The notes under the pieces: model-generated
What the model was told of the DNA's origin: nothing
What the model saw: only the letters and a program-made list of their open reading frames with translations
Database searches by the model: none
Assembly (NCBI GenBank): GCA_012031965.1
Contig: JAAUSC010000040.1
Location: 1-42,295 of the forward strand
Reading direction: 5' to 3'
DNA from: Scytonema sp. RU_4_4
GTDB lineage: Bacteria > Cyanobacteriota > Cyanobacteriia > Cyanobacteriales > Nostocaceae
Length of the DNA stretch: 42,295 bases
Translations under genes and position numbers: made by a program
Part shown: in pieces, positions 17,150 through 26,229 of the stretch
Numbering within the stretch: the stretch's first letter is position 1
How the letters are laid out: each line of letters begins with the position of its first letter

Positions 17150-18082
17150 CTAACGACTAACCACTCCCCTTTCTTTGAGAAACGCATCAAAAGTTTCCCT
17201 ATTGGGAAGTGAAGGTTGCGCCCCGAGTTTGGTTACAGCTAAAGCACCTGCTGCTGCACCCCAAACCACGGCTTGATGCAAAGGAAGTTCCTCACAAAGC
17301 GCCGTAGCCAAACCCCCATTAAACGCATCGCCTGCAGCAGTTGTGTCAACCGTATGAACTGGAAACGCAGGTATAAAAAAGCTTTGTTGTGGAGTGGCAC
17401 AAACAACGCCTTTTGCTCCTAGTTTCACAATGGCATTTTTCACACCCCGTTGCTGTAACACCTCAACTGCCTTTTTTGCTGACTCTTCTCCATCTACAGG
17501 AAAACCTACCAGTTGTCCTGCTTCCACCTCATTTGGTGTCATAATATCTACCAAGGGGTAAAGTTCATCTGGTACATCCTTCTGCGCAGGTGCTGGGTCG
17601 AGAATAACTGTAAGTCCGGCTTTTTGTGAAGCTTTGGCAGCTGCAACAACCGCAGGTATGGGGATTTCAAATTGTAAAAGTAGCACTGTAGCCTTTGGTA
17701 ACAAACACGACAATCTTCCCACATCTTCCTGATTGACGCGCCCATTTGCACCAGGAATAACAATAATTTGATTTTCACCTCTGACATCTACACTGATGAT
17801 GGCAACACCAGAACTAACAGTTTCATCTACAAACACATTATTTGTTTGGACTCCAGATGCTTGCAGACTATTGACGAGTTCTGTACCAAAACTGTCTGCG
17901 CCTACGCGTCCTACCATGTAGGTTGAAATTCCCAATCGTGCTAATGCTACTGCTTGGTTTGCACCTTTACCACCTGGTGCTTTAAAAAAATCGTGTCCCA
18001 GCAGTGTTTCTCCTGCAACTGGTAACCTGGGTGCTGTTGCGACCAAATCTATGTTAATACTACCGAAGACGATAATGCTCAT
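17150..18082 (-). CDS. rbsK: Ribokinase (PfkB family)
   Basis: This 310-residue enzyme phosphorylates D-ribose with ATP, giving ribose-5-phosphate for the pentose phosphate and nucleotide pathways. PfkB signature 1 is seen at 34-51 (KAPGGKGANQAVALARLG). Signature 2 is at 246-258 (DTTAAGDAFNGGL), with the catalytic base D252. The N-terminus, IVFGSINIDLVATAPRLPVAGET, is typical of ribokinases rather than fructokinases or adenosine kinases. Length matches the family. No ribose transporter is nearby, so it probably serves salvage. The ATG at 18082 is the natural start. Confidence 0.9.
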   Translation of the reverse strand: MSIIVFGSINIDLVATAPRLPVAGETLLGHDFFKAPGGKGANQAVALARLGISTYMVGRVGADSFGTELVNSLQASGVQTNNVFVDETVSSGVAIISVDVRGENQIIVIPGANGRVNQEDVGRLSCLLPKATVLLLQFEIPIPAVVAAAKASQKAGLTVILDPAPAQKDVPDELYPLVDIMTPNEVEAGQLVGFPVDGEESAKKAVEVLQQRGVKNAIVKLGAKGVVCATPQQSFFIPAFPVHTVDTTAAGDAFNGGLATALCEELPLHQAVVWGAAAGALAVTKLGAQPSLPNRETFDAFLKERGVVSR

Positions 18083-18197
18083 AATTCAAGGTGAAGTAGG
18101 GCAGAATGATATAATCCCGCGTTTAAACTCAGGAGATGTTTTGGCAATACGCGGAGCATGACGCCAAGGTCGTATCGCACATCGCGTGTTGTAGATT

Positions 18198-18285
18198 CAA
18201 TATGATTGGCGATCTGCTGAAAGCAGCAGCGCTAGCCCCGCAGGGGGCGCTACGCAAACGCTATCGCCAGCAGTATCCAAGAAGA
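18198..18285. repeat. Nested palindromic interspersed repeat
   Basis: GCGCTAGCCCCGCAGGGGGCGC (about 18229-18250) forms a strong GC hairpin followed by TACGCAAACGC. Outer segments ...GGCGAT... and ...ATCGCC... pair around it. The same GC palindrome, in variants, recurs at 10953-10995, 38255-38285 and elsewhere. It lies between rbsK and sufR. Confidence 0.75.
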
Positions 18286-18296
18286 AGTGGAAAAAT

Positions 18297-18977
18297 CTAA
18301 AGTCTATTTTTTCTAGCTTGTACTAAATAGCCGCAGCGATGTTCGCCGTTGATAATCCAGTGAGTACGCTCTACTGTACAATCTGGTAAAACTGCGGCAA
18401 ACATTTCTAATTCATGACCGCAAATGCTGGGGAAAGACTCTGCAACGTTAGAAATAGCACAGTTGTGTTCAGTTAAAATAAATCGGTCGCTTTCGGATGA
18501 CTCACTCGATTCTGCAGGGTGACACTCAGCCATAAAGCCCTCAGCTTTTCTCAGTTTTACCAAAATTGCCACCCTATCTGATAGGGAAGCGTTTCCCAAG
18601 CGTTCGCGATATTCTTCTGCTTTGCGCTCCCACTGCTTTCGTAAAATGGAACTCACTTGGTCACGTCCTACTGTTTCTGCTAATGTATCCAGTAGAGAAA
18701 CAGCAAATTGACCATAACCATCAGTACCATCTTGACGCAGGCGATCGCGCCCAGTACGAGTCAATTGATAAATGTGCTGTGGACGCCCCATTCCTCCCTG
18801 CACTGACAAAGAGAAAGAAATCAACTCCTCCGCCTCTAAATCCTTAAGATGACGACGAATTCCTTGGGGGCTAATATCGAGAGCTTCGGCTAAGTCAAAA
18901 GCTGTAGCCTGCGAGTGTTTCAGAAGATATTCTAGGATATCTTGCTTTGTTGAGGACTGGTGGGTAGTCTCCATCAT
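18297..18977 (-). CDS. sufR: SufR, Fe-S cluster-sensing repressor of the suf operon
   Basis: This 226-residue protein has an N-terminal winged helix-turn-helix (about 10-60: KQDILEYLLKHSQATAFDLA, then SPQGIRRHLKDLE). The C-terminal cysteines C173, C186, C200 and C215 have exactly the C-X12-C-X13-C-X14-C spacing of SufR. In characterised cyanobacteria SufR dimers bind 4Fe-4S clusters, repress sufBCDS and sufR, and release when clusters are lost. It is divergent from sufB, and two CAAC-N6-GTTG operators lie between them. The ATG at 18977 or the next codon may be used. Confidence 0.95.
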   Translation of the reverse strand: MMETTHQSSTKQDILEYLLKHSQATAFDLAEALDISPQGIRRHLKDLEAEELISFSLSVQGGMGRPQHIYQLTRTGRDRLRQDGTDGYGQFAVSLLDTLAETVGRDQVSSILRKQWERKAEEYRERLGNASLSDRVAILVKLRKAEGFMAECHPAESSESSESDRFILTEHNCAISNVAESFPSICGHELEMFAAVLPDCTVERTHWIINGEHRCGYLVQARKNRL

Positions 18978-19020
18978 CGTCCCAATAATTCATTTGATTT
19001 GCAGAAAAATATGACTTTGA

Positions 19021-19034
19021 CAACAACGTTGTTG
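19021..19034. promoter_or_regulatory. SufR operator 1
   Basis: CAACAACGTTGTTG is a perfect palindrome containing CAAC-N6-GTTG, the recognition pattern established for cyanobacterial SufR. It lies 44 bp from the sufR start and 174 bp from the sufB start, so it is better placed to control sufR. Confidence 0.85.
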
Positions 19035-19063
19035 TTAATCTAGCGTAAAATGAAGATATATTA

Positions 19064-19081
19064 AACAACAAAAATGTTGTT
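19064..19081. promoter_or_regulatory. SufR operator 2
   Basis: AACAACAAAAATGTTGTT contains CAAC-N6-GTTG at 19066-19079 with perfect flanks of the inverted repeat. It is centred 45 bp from operator 1 and nearer to sufB. Two sites in the divergent spacer fit the two-site control described in other cyanobacteria. Confidence 0.85.
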
Positions 19082-19207
19082 TTACTCTCTATACTTATCT
19101 TAGCAGTCTCGTAACCACTCGGTGACTCAATATGGGAACCGGTTACATAAGCCCGTCTCCCGTCCTTAAAGAGATTCTACAATAGCGAACACAAGAGAAA
19201 ACTACCG

Positions 19208-20647
19208 ATGAGTGCCACTGTCAAAACCTTAGTCAACCAACCATACAAGTACGGCTTCATCACCAACATCGAAGCCGACATGATTCCGCGTGGACTAAAC
19301 GAGGACATCATCCACATCATCTCCGCCAAGAAAAACGAGCCGGAGTTCATGCTGGATTTTCGCCTGAGAGCTTTTCGCCAGTGGCAGAAAATGACAGAAC
19401 CAACTTGGCCGAGCGTTAAGTATCCGGTGATTGATTATCAAAATATCATTTACTACTCCGCACCAAAACAAAAGAAACAAAAGCTTAACAGCTTGGATGA
19501 AGTTGATCCAGCTTTGTTAGAAACCTTTGAAAAGCTGGGACTTCCCCTGTCAGAACAGAAGCGATTGGCGAACGTCGCTGTGGATGCAATTTTTGATAGC
19601 GTTTCCATCGGAACCACCTTTAAAGAAAAGCTAGCTAAAGATGGTGTCATTTTCTGCTCCATTTCGGAAGCCTTACAGGAACATCCAGAACTAGTGCAGA
19701 AGTACTTGGGAAGCGTTGTCCCAACAGCAGATAACTACTTTGCTGCTCTTAATTCCGCCGTCTTCAGCGATGGTTCCTTCGTCTACATTCCCAAAGGCGT
19801 GAAATGTCCGATGGAACTATCTACCTACTTCCGTATCAACAACGGCGAAACTGGACAATTCGAGCGGACACTGATTGTTGCTGAAGAAGACAGCTATGTC
19901 TCTTACCTGGAAGGCTGTACCGCACCAATGTACGACAGCAACCAGCTACACGCTGCTGTTGTAGAACTCGTCGCCCTCGACAACGCCGAAATTAAATACT
20001 CGACCGTGCAGAACTGGTACGCTGGAGATGCGAATGGCAAAGGCGGTATTTACAACTTCGTCACCAAGCGCGGTTTGTGTCAAGGTGTGAATTCTAAGAT
20101 TTCTTGGACACAGGTAGAAACAGGCTCGGCTATCACCTGGAAGTATCCCAGCTGCGTGCTGGTGGGTGATAACTCTGTGGGTGAATTTTACTCGGTGGCG
20201 CTGACAAATAATATGCAGCAAGCCGATACGGGTACCAAGATGATTCACGTTGGTAAGAACACCCGCAGCACAATTATTTCTAAGGGAATTTCTGCTGGTA
20301 ACTCTAGCAATAGCTACCGTGGTTTGGTGAAAATTAACCCGAAGGCTCAAGGAGCGCGGAACTATTCCCAATGCGACTCGATGCTAATTGGGGATAATGC
20401 TCACGCGAATACTTTTCCTTATATTCAGGTACAAAATCACACTGCGAAAGTGGAGCATGAAGCTTCTACTTCTAAGATTGGGGAAGACCAATTATTCTAC
20501 TTTGCACAGCGGGGCATTTCTTCGGAGGATGCTATTTCGATGATGATTAGTGGCTTCTGTAAGGATGTGTTTAATCAGCTACCGATGGAGTTTGCGGTGG
20601 AGGCTGATAAATTGTTGAGTCTGAAGTTGGAAGGTAGTGTTGGGTAA
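19208..20647 (+). CDS. sufB: Fe-S cluster assembly scaffold protein SufB
   Basis: This 479-residue protein is SufB, the main scaffold subunit of the SufBC2D complex, which receives sulfur and iron to build clusters. It matches across its length: [22 protein letters not shown] at the start, [41 protein letters not shown], and the core [21 protein letters not shown]. The C-terminal part has [30 protein letters not shown], with SufB's conserved glutamates and cysteines nearby. No intein or insertion is seen. The ATG at 19208 lies downstream of the SufR sites. The remaining genes follow in the order C, D, S. Confidence 0.97.
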   Translation: MSATVKTLVNQPYKYGFITNIEADMIPRGLNEDIIHIISAKKNEPEFMLDFRLRAFRQWQKMTEPTWPSVKYPVIDYQNIIYYSAPKQKKQKLNSLDEVDPALLETFEKLGLPLSEQKRLANVAVDAIFDSVSIGTTFKEKLAKDGVIFCSISEALQEHPELVQKYLGSVVPTADNYFAALNSAVFSDGSFVYIPKGVKCPMELSTYFRINNGETGQFERTLIVAEEDSYVSYLEGCTAPMYDSNQLHAAVVELVALDNAEIKYSTVQNWYAGDANGKGGIYNFVTKRGLCQGVNSKISWTQVETGSAITWKYPSCVLVGDNSVGEFYSVALTNNMQQADTGTKMIHVGKNTRSTIISKGISAGNSSNSYRGLVKINPKAQGARNYSQCDSMLIGDNAHANTFPYIQVQNHTAKVEHEASTSKIGEDQLFYFAQRGISSEDAISMMISGFCKDVFNQLPMEFAVEADKLLSLKLEGSVG

Positions 20648-20651
20648 TTCT

Positions 20652-20793
20652 CGTTACCAGGCTCAGCCTGGTAACGCATACTGTGAGGCTCAGCCTCACG
20701 ATGAATGCAAGGCTCCGCCTTGTGGATAGCATTCCCAGTCAGAGTCTGGGAACGAGGAGAAAAAAACCGCAGAGGCGCAGAGGACGCAGAGAA
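20652..20793. repeat. Array of four hairpins plus a 29-bp interspersed repeat between sufB and sufC
   Basis: Successive palindromes lie at 20652-20676 (CGTTACCAGG-CTCAG-CCTGGTAACG), 20683-20699 (GTGAGGCTCAGCCTCAC), 20708-20722 (CAAGGCTCCGCCTTG) and 20732-20752 (TTCCCAG...CTGGGAA). The first three share a GGCTC(A/C)GCC centre. At 20765-20793 lies a 29-bp repeat, beginning AACCGCAGAGGCGCAGAG, that recurs inside sufD. All fall in the operon transcript and could affect stability or stoichiometry. Confidence 0.9.
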
Positions 20794-20807
20794 GAGAGAG
20801 AAGAGCG

Positions 20808-21593
20808 ATGATTATTGAGAATAGTGAAGTTGTGCTGTCGGTACGAGATTTGACGGCTGAGGTTGATGGGACGCCGATTCTTAAGGGTTTGAATCTTGAG
20901 GTGCGTTCGGGTGAAATCCATGCGATTATGGGACCGAATGGTTCTGGTAAGAGTACTTTTTCTAAGGTTCTGGCTGGACATCCGGCGTATGAGGTGACTG
21001 GCGGTGAGGTGACGTTCCAGGGGCAAAACTTACTGCAGATGGAACCGGAGGAACGCGCTAGGGCTGGAATTTTTTTGGCGTTTCAATATCCGTTGGAAAT
21101 CCCGGGTGTGAGTAATTTGGATTTTTTGCGGGTGGCTTATAATTCTCGGCGTAAGGCGCAGGGTTTAGATGAGTTGGATGCGTTTGATTTTGATGATTTG
21201 ATTGAGGAAAAGCTGGATGTGGTGAAGATGAATCCTGCTTTCCTGAGTCGGAGTTTGAATGAAGGTTTTTCTGGTGGTGAGAAGAAGCGTAATGAGATTC
21301 TGCAAATGGCGCTTCTGGAACCAAAGTTGGGAATTTTGGATGAGACTGATTCAGGTTTGGATATTGACGCGTTGAAGATTGTGGCGAACGGAGTGAATCA
21401 GCTGACGAGTCCGGAAAATGCCACGATTATTATTACTCACTATCAGCGATTGCTGAATTATATTGTGCCAGACTTCGTTCATGTGATGGCAAACGGACGG
21501 ATTCTCACGAGTGGTGGTAAGGAACTGGCGTTGGAGTTAGAGTCACGCGGTTATGACTGGGTGTTGGAAGATGCGGTTGAGGTGGGTGTGTGA
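20808..21593 (+). CDS. sufC: Fe-S cluster assembly ATPase SufC
   Basis: This 261-residue ABC-type ATPase energises SufBC2D. It has the Walker [10 protein letters not shown] near 46-54, the SufC-type signature [13 protein letters not shown] near 156-168, and the Walker [18 protein letters not shown] near 174-190, where SufC has LDETDSGLD rather than the usual LDEPT. It has no membrane partner, as expected for this soluble ABC protein. It overlaps sufD by one base (TGATG), and a hairpin array separates it from sufB. Length is normal. Confidence 0.96.
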   Translation: MIIENSEVVLSVRDLTAEVDGTPILKGLNLEVRSGEIHAIMGPNGSGKSTFSKVLAGHPAYEVTGGEVTFQGQNLLQMEPEERARAGIFLAFQYPLEIPGVSNLDFLRVAYNSRRKAQGLDELDAFDFDDLIEEKLDVVKMNPAFLSRSLNEGFSGGEKKRNEILQMALLEPKLGILDETDSGLDIDALKIVANGVNQLTSPENATIIITHYQRLLNYIVPDFVHVMANGRILTSGGKELALELESRGYDWVLEDAVEVGV

Positions 21594-22981
21594 TGAGCAT
21601 TCTAGTTTCTCCCAGCCCGGTTCCGAATTCAAATCCAGTCGATTTGGCGTCTGCTGTGTTGGATAGGGATGCTGAACTGACTGGGTTATTAAATCAGATC
21701 ATACATCATCACACGTTTGTAGACGGTGCTGATGCTTGGTTGCAGGAGTTACGCGATCGCGCTACGCTTTGGGTGCGTAAATCGGTTCTTCCCACTACCC
21801 GCGATGAGGAATGGCGCTTTAGCGATTTGTCGTCTTTGCGGAAAGTAAAGTTTGAAAGTGTTGGAAATCAGGCAGCAAATATCAGTTTATCGGATATTCA
21901 TTCGATACCAGAAGCTGCGAACCGCTTGGTGTTTGTGAATGGCGTTTATGCGCCTGAGTTATCAGCGGTTGCAGGTTTGCCAGATGGGGTTATCGTTAGT
22001 AATTTGGCTGGTTTACCTGTAGGTTATCATCAGCGCGTGCAGCAGTATTTGGCTCAAACTGAGGGGGCGCATGAAGTGTTTACTGCGCTCAACACGAGTG
22101 GAATGAAAGATGTAGCTGTGGTTTGGGTGGCGAAGAATGTGGTGGTGGAAACACCAATTCATTTGGTGTTTGTTGCTGCTGGAGAGTCTTCCACGATTTC
22201 TCTACCACGTTGTTTGGTGGTGGCGGAGACTGGTAGTAGTGTGACGTTGGTGGAAGAGTATACGAACCGCAGAGGCGCAGAGAACACAGAGAAAATACAT
22301 TTTACTAATGCGGTGACGGAGATTTGGATTGAGGAAAATGCTCAGGTGAATCATACTCGGCTTGAGGGGGAAGATGCGGAGGCTTTCCACATTGGGAAAA
22401 CGGCTGTTTCTCAAGCTCGTTACAGTCGATATAGTTGTCATGCAATCACTCTTGGTGGAAAGCTGTCGCGTCACAATTTAGAAATTTTACAAGCTGGTGA
22501 GCAAACGGAAACGACTCTTAATGGGTTGACGGTGATTGGACGGAACCAGTTGGCGGATACTCATAGTGCGATCGCCCTCAATTATCCGTATGGTAGAAGT
22601 CAACAGTTGCATAAGTGTATTATTGGCGATCGCGCTCATGCTGTGTTTAACGGTAAGATTTTTGTTCCAAAGCCTGCACAGTTGACAGATGCAGCACAGT
22701 TGAACCGGAACTTATTGCTATCGCCTAAAGCTAGGGTTGATACTAAACCCCAATTAGAAATTACAGCAGATAATGTAAAATGCGCTCATGGTGCTACCGT
22801 CAGTCAGTTGGAAGATGATGAAATCTTCTACTTGCAAAGTCGGGGTATTGATGAGGATGATGCTCGTAACTTATTAATTAACGCCTTCGCCACCGAAGTC
22901 ATCAACCAAATACCTGTCCCCTCCTTACAAGAAAGACTCACACAAACCGTCAACAGTTATCAGTCAATCACCAATAACTAA
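21593..22981 (+). CDS. sufD: Fe-S cluster assembly protein SufD, with an in-frame interspersed repeat
   Basis: This protein of about 462 residues is SufD, the SufB paralogue that completes SufBC2D. It has RKSVLPTTRDEEWRFSDLSS near the N-terminus, LPRCLVVAETGSSVTLVEEY in the middle, and ITADNVKCAHGATVSQLEDD followed by EIFYLQSRGI near the C-terminus. After VEEYT the sequence NRRGAENTEKIHF is encoded by a 29-bp interspersed repeat (22265-22293) that matches 20765-20793 at 27 of 29 bases. Family members have a short variable loop here before the conserved FTNAVTEI, so the insertion probably just lengthens a surface loop. I take the ATG in TGATG overlapping sufC; a GTG one codon earlier is possible. 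Confidence 0.93.
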   Translation: MSILVSPSPVPNSNPVDLASAVLDRDAELTGLLNQIIHHHTFVDGADAWLQELRDRATLWVRKSVLPTTRDEEWRFSDLSSLRKVKFESVGNQAANISLSDIHSIPEAANRLVFVNGVYAPELSAVAGLPDGVIVSNLAGLPVGYHQRVQQYLAQTEGAHEVFTALNTSGMKDVAVVWVAKNVVVETPIHLVFVAAGESSTISLPRCLVVAETGSSVTLVEEYTNRRGAENTEKIHFTNAVTEIWIEENAQVNHTRLEGEDAEAFHIGKTAVSQARYSRYSCHAITLGGKLSRHNLEILQAGEQTETTLNGLTVIGRNQLADTHSAIALNYPYGRSQQLHKCIIGDRAHAVFNGKIFVPKPAQLTDAAQLNRNLLLSPKARVDTKPQLEITADNVKCAHGATVSQLEDDEIFYLQSRGIDEDDARNLLINAFATEVINQIPVPSLQERLTQTVNSYQSITNN

Positions 22982-23020
22982 TGACTAATGACTAATGACT
23001 AATGACTAATGACTAATATG
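22979..23020. repeat. Heptad repeat (TAATGAC)x5 joining sufD stop and sufS start
   Basis: Five perfect TAATGAC units run from 22979 to 23013, then TAATATG. The first TAA is the sufD stop and the last ATG is the likely sufS start, so the spacer is repeat and nothing else. Confidence 0.9.
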
Positions 23021-24286
23021 ACTTATACCCAAGAACGAACCCTTGCTGATAAAGTCCGAACAGACTTCCCAATATTACACCAAGAAGTCAACGGCAAACC
23101 CTTAATCTACTTCGACAACGCCGCCACGTCACAAAAACCTCTGCTCGTCCTCAACACTCTGCGAGACTACTACGAGCAGTACAATTCTAATGTACATCGC
23201 GGCGTACATACTCTCAGCGCTAAAGCCACCGAAGCTTATGAAGCAGCCAGAGACAAAGTTGCTGCGTTTGTCAATGCTGCATCGCGCCAGGAAATTGTTT
23301 TCACTCGCAATGCATCTGAGGCGATTAACTTGGTTGCTTACAGTTGGGGAATGAACAATTTGCAGCGAGGGGATGAAATTATCCTTTCGGTGATGGAACA
23401 CCACAGTAATTTGGTACCTTGGCATTTTGTCGCGCAAAAAACGGGTGCGGTGCTGAAATTTGTTGAACTGGCTCCAGAAGAAACTTTTGATTTGGAACAG
23501 TTCAAGAAGCTAATTTCCGATAAAACAAAATTGGTGTCGCTGGTACACGTTTCTAACACTTTGGGTTGCATCAACCCTGTGAAGGAAATTTGTGAAATTG
23601 CTCACCAATATGGCGCAAGAGTATTAATTGATGCTTGCCAAAGCGTTCCTCATATGCCTATCAACGTGCAGCAAATTGGTTGTGATTGGTTGGTAGCATC
23701 AGGTCATAAAATGTGCGCTCCAACAGGGATTGGCTTTTTGTATGGCAAGTTAGAATTACTGCGGGAAATGCCTCCCTTCCTAGGTGGTGGTGAGATGATT
23801 GCGGAGGTGTTTTTAGACTATTCAACCTACGCAGATTTACCACACAAATTTGAAGCGGGTACACCAGCTATTGGGGAAACAATTGCTCTTGGTGCGGCGG
23901 TAGACTATCTTAGCAGTATTGGTATGGATAAAATCTATGCATACGAAGCTGAGTTGACTGGCTATTTATTTGAACAGCTAGAACAAATTCCTCAAATTCG
24001 CATCTACGGTCCTAAACCTAAAGTAGCAGGTTTGGGCAGGGCTGCTCTTGCTGCGTTCACTGCTGGGGAAGTCCACGCTCACGACATATCTACATTATTA
24101 GACCAAGAAGGTATTGCCATCCGTTCTGGACACCACTGTACGCAACCATTGCACCGTTACTTAGCGATTCCGGCGACTGCACGAGCAAGTCTATCTTTCT
24201 ACAATACTCCTCAAGAGATAGATGTTTTTGTCAAAGCGTTGAAGGAAACTTTAGATTTCTTTGGCGGTTTCTTGGATAATGCTTGA
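23018..24286 (+). CDS. sufS: Cysteine desulfurase SufS
   Basis: This protein of about 422 residues is a group-II PLP-dependent cysteine desulfurase supplying sulfur to SufBC2D. It has [20 protein letters not shown] then NAATSQKP at the N-terminus, [15 protein letters not shown], the PLP lysine in [17 protein letters not shown], and the catalytic cysteine in [11 protein letters not shown] in the SufS context. An ATG at 23009, three codons earlier, is also in frame; both lie in a heptad repeat, with no ordinary ribosome site, and I prefer the second. It ends the sufBCDS run. Confidence 0.95.
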   Translation: MTYTQERTLADKVRTDFPILHQEVNGKPLIYFDNAATSQKPLLVLNTLRDYYEQYNSNVHRGVHTLSAKATEAYEAARDKVAAFVNAASRQEIVFTRNASEAINLVAYSWGMNNLQRGDEIILSVMEHHSNLVPWHFVAQKTGAVLKFVELAPEETFDLEQFKKLISDKTKLVSLVHVSNTLGCINPVKEICEIAHQYGARVLIDACQSVPHMPINVQQIGCDWLVASGHKMCAPTGIGFLYGKLELLREMPPFLGGGEMIAEVFLDYSTYADLPHKFEAGTPAIGETIALGAAVDYLSSIGMDKIYAYEAELTGYLFEQLEQIPQIRIYGPKPKVAGLGRAALAAFTAGEVHAHDISTLLDQEGIAIRSGHHCTQPLHRYLAIPATARASLSFYNTPQEIDVFVKALKETLDFFGGFLDNA

Positions 24287-24395
24287 AAAGTTGCAATGGA
24301 TCATTTGACCGAATCAGTACACGGTGAGACCAGTACTGTTCAAAGCAGCGTGGTAAAAAGTGCCATAGGAGGGTTTCAAAAGAGCGCTGGCTCAC

Positions 24396-24427
24396 TGATA
24401 ACTGATAACTGATAACTGATAACTGTT
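24396..24427. repeat. Heptad repeat (TGATAAC)x4
   Basis: Four TGATAAC units, followed by TGTT, lie in the 168-bp gap between sufS and the convergent membrane-protein gene. The same family of units occurs near 600 and 39052. Confidence 0.85.
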
Positions 24428-24454
24428 AAACACTTGTTAGCGTTTGAAAAATTG

Positions 24455-25504
24455 TCAGTCAGGATTTCTATATGATGTTTTTGGCAATTTGACAAAGGCG
24501 ATATTCGTGTCGGCTGACCCACTAATATATGACAATAAAGCGTAAATGAAGATAGCAACACCAACCATTTCTAGAAACTCTTCAATCGTTGCTATCATGA
24601 CATAGATCATGTCCCCGGCACCATGTAATTCCACATAGTACCCACTCACCAACTCTGTACCAATAGCACCACTGACGAAGACTGTTCCAGCAATCAGAAA
24701 TAGGCGTCGTGTTTTTGCAGGAAGAACAGCAAGAAACCTTAAAAAAACTAGCAGATAAATAAGTACGAAGATACCACCAGGTATCACCCAAGCGAAGTAA
24801 AAGAAACCACTAGTCTTGAGTGCGTTTTGTACCGGCTCGCTCAGTCTTTCATGAAGGCTCAAATATTCGTCACAAGATAGATATAGAAAGATAATTGATA
24901 ACGCTCTCCAGTAGTTGACATAAGCGTCACCAGCTACTCTCTTGGTATGGAAGATTATTAATAGAAGAATAGAACAAAGTAGTAAAGCAGATGCAGAATA
25001 TTGTGCAGGAAGAGTTGCCTCGGCGTCAACGTTAGTTATCGCTGCAAAAAAGTTCCTGAAAGGAAAATTAGGCAAGAAGTATAAACAAAACTGTCCGACT
25101 AAACTGGCGAGGGTAAGACAAAGTATCACCAAAAGCAGGAATTGCAGGGCTTTCTTGGGAGAAATATTTACTACTAACTTACGCAACGGTATAATTAAAA
25201 GCTGCGTTGAATCAAAGTCTCTTGTTTCTACTACACTGCTACTTTCCTTATTATCGTTGTTTTGATGATCAAACAGTTGTTTCTCAGCCACTAGTTGTTC
25301 TGGTAAGACTACCTTTTTCATGAAATACTCGATAGTCTGCTGTTCAACCCAGCCACGTATCGTGAGAATTTCTCCCAAACGCTTACCAGACAAATTTTGT
25401 TCGTTAAGTGCGATGTCTAATTGCTCAGGGGAGATCAACCGAGCTTCACATAAACACTCTCCTAGACGCTTTTGCTTGCACTTACTTATCTCTTGCTGAG
25501 TCAT
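24455..25504 (-). CDS. Multi-pass membrane protein with N-terminal MshEN/GspE-N-like domain
   Basis: This 349-residue protein starts with a soluble part at about 10-70, RLGECLCEARLISPEQLDIA followed by GKRLGEILTIRGWVEQQTIE. This is the repeated helical pattern of the MshEN (GspE/PilB N-terminal) domain, which in some proteins binds cyclic di-GMP. From about 120 on there are about seven hydrophobic helices, including LLLVILCLTLASLVG, ALLLCSILLLIIF and FVLIYLLVFLRFLAVL. I do not recognise the membrane part. The combination suggests a membrane output gated by a second messenger, but that is inference. The ATG at 25504 is followed by TQQEISKCK. Confidence 0.65.
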   Translation of the reverse strand: MTQQEISKCKQKRLGECLCEARLISPEQLDIALNEQNLSGKRLGEILTIRGWVEQQTIEYFMKKVVLPEQLVAEKQLFDHQNNDNKESSSVVETRDFDSTQLLIIPLRKLVVNISPKKALQFLLLVILCLTLASLVGQFCLYFLPNFPFRNFFAAITNVDAEATLPAQYSASALLLCSILLLIIFHTKRVAGDAYVNYWRALSIIFLYLSCDEYLSLHERLSEPVQNALKTSGFFYFAWVIPGGIFVLIYLLVFLRFLAVLPAKTRRLFLIAGTVFVSGAIGTELVSGYYVELHGAGDMIYVMIATIEEFLEMVGVAIFIYALLSYISGSADTNIAFVKLPKTSYRNPD

Positions 25505-26229
25505 GATTGCAACACCTTAATTTTACGATAGTTGCATCCCTGCATATTGGTAGCAATGTAAATTCATTTATTTAGGTAGTCATTGATTATGGCATAGTTA
25601 AAAATTAATTAAGCAAAAATTATCTTGATATATTCAAAGATTATGTAAAGCTTAAGTAAAGATGATGTTTCTATTTTATCTATGTAATAGACAGTAATAT
25701 ATCGGATATTTTGTGCTTAAAACGAACATTGTAGATGAGACTGTACTTAGAGAATGTCTCAAAAGTAAAAAGCTCTCATAACGGTAATATCTTGGAAAAC
25801 AATGTAAAATTTAACACTTCTCTAAACAACACCTCAATCGTAACGAACGTGACCTAATTGTCTTTTAACTTTTTTGTCAGGAGGAAGGATGAAAATCTAC
25901 ACAGATTTATTATCTGTTTGTCTTTTCGTGTATTTACGCTTCCAAATACCTGAAATTTCTTTTTTGTAAACAATGACTAAAATAAATGATTCCTCATTCA
26001 TGTGACAGTCAAAAAACTGTCTACTTTGGAAAAAAAATACCTGACAATCATATGTTTCTTTGTAAATAGAATAGCTTACTTTTAGAATCAATGAAAAACA
26101 TACTCTCTTGGAAGAATTCAGTATTAGTAGTCACGTGTCATGAAGAAAATTTATAAATTACGTGGAACATTTTAGTTTGTTTTTCGACTTTGAATTTAAA
26201 ATCAATACCTACGGAATTTGGTAAAGATT
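25505..26229. other. AT-rich intergenic region
   Basis: About 725 bp between divergent genes contain mostly AT-rich sequence with no recognisable gene except one possible small ORF (see 25889). I see no strong hairpin or repeat. Promoters for both neighbours are expected here. Confidence 0.45.
25889..25969 (+). CDS. Possible 26-residue hydrophobic small protein
   Basis: An ATG at 25889 is preceded by a perfect AGGAGG (25879-25884) at a spacing of four bases, and opens a 26-codon frame (MKIYTDLLSVCLFVYLRFQI then PEISFL). The middle (LLSVCLFVYL) is hydrophobic and could span a membrane. I do not recognise it. Strong ribosome sites are otherwise rare in this window, which makes this one notable, but a 26-codon frame can arise by chance. 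Confidence 0.28.
   Translation: MKIYTDLLSVCLFVYLRFQIPEISFL

Noticed and set aside
25897-26091. 64-codon minus-strand frame in the AT-rich gap
   Set aside because: Low-complexity composition, no start context, and no conserved features.
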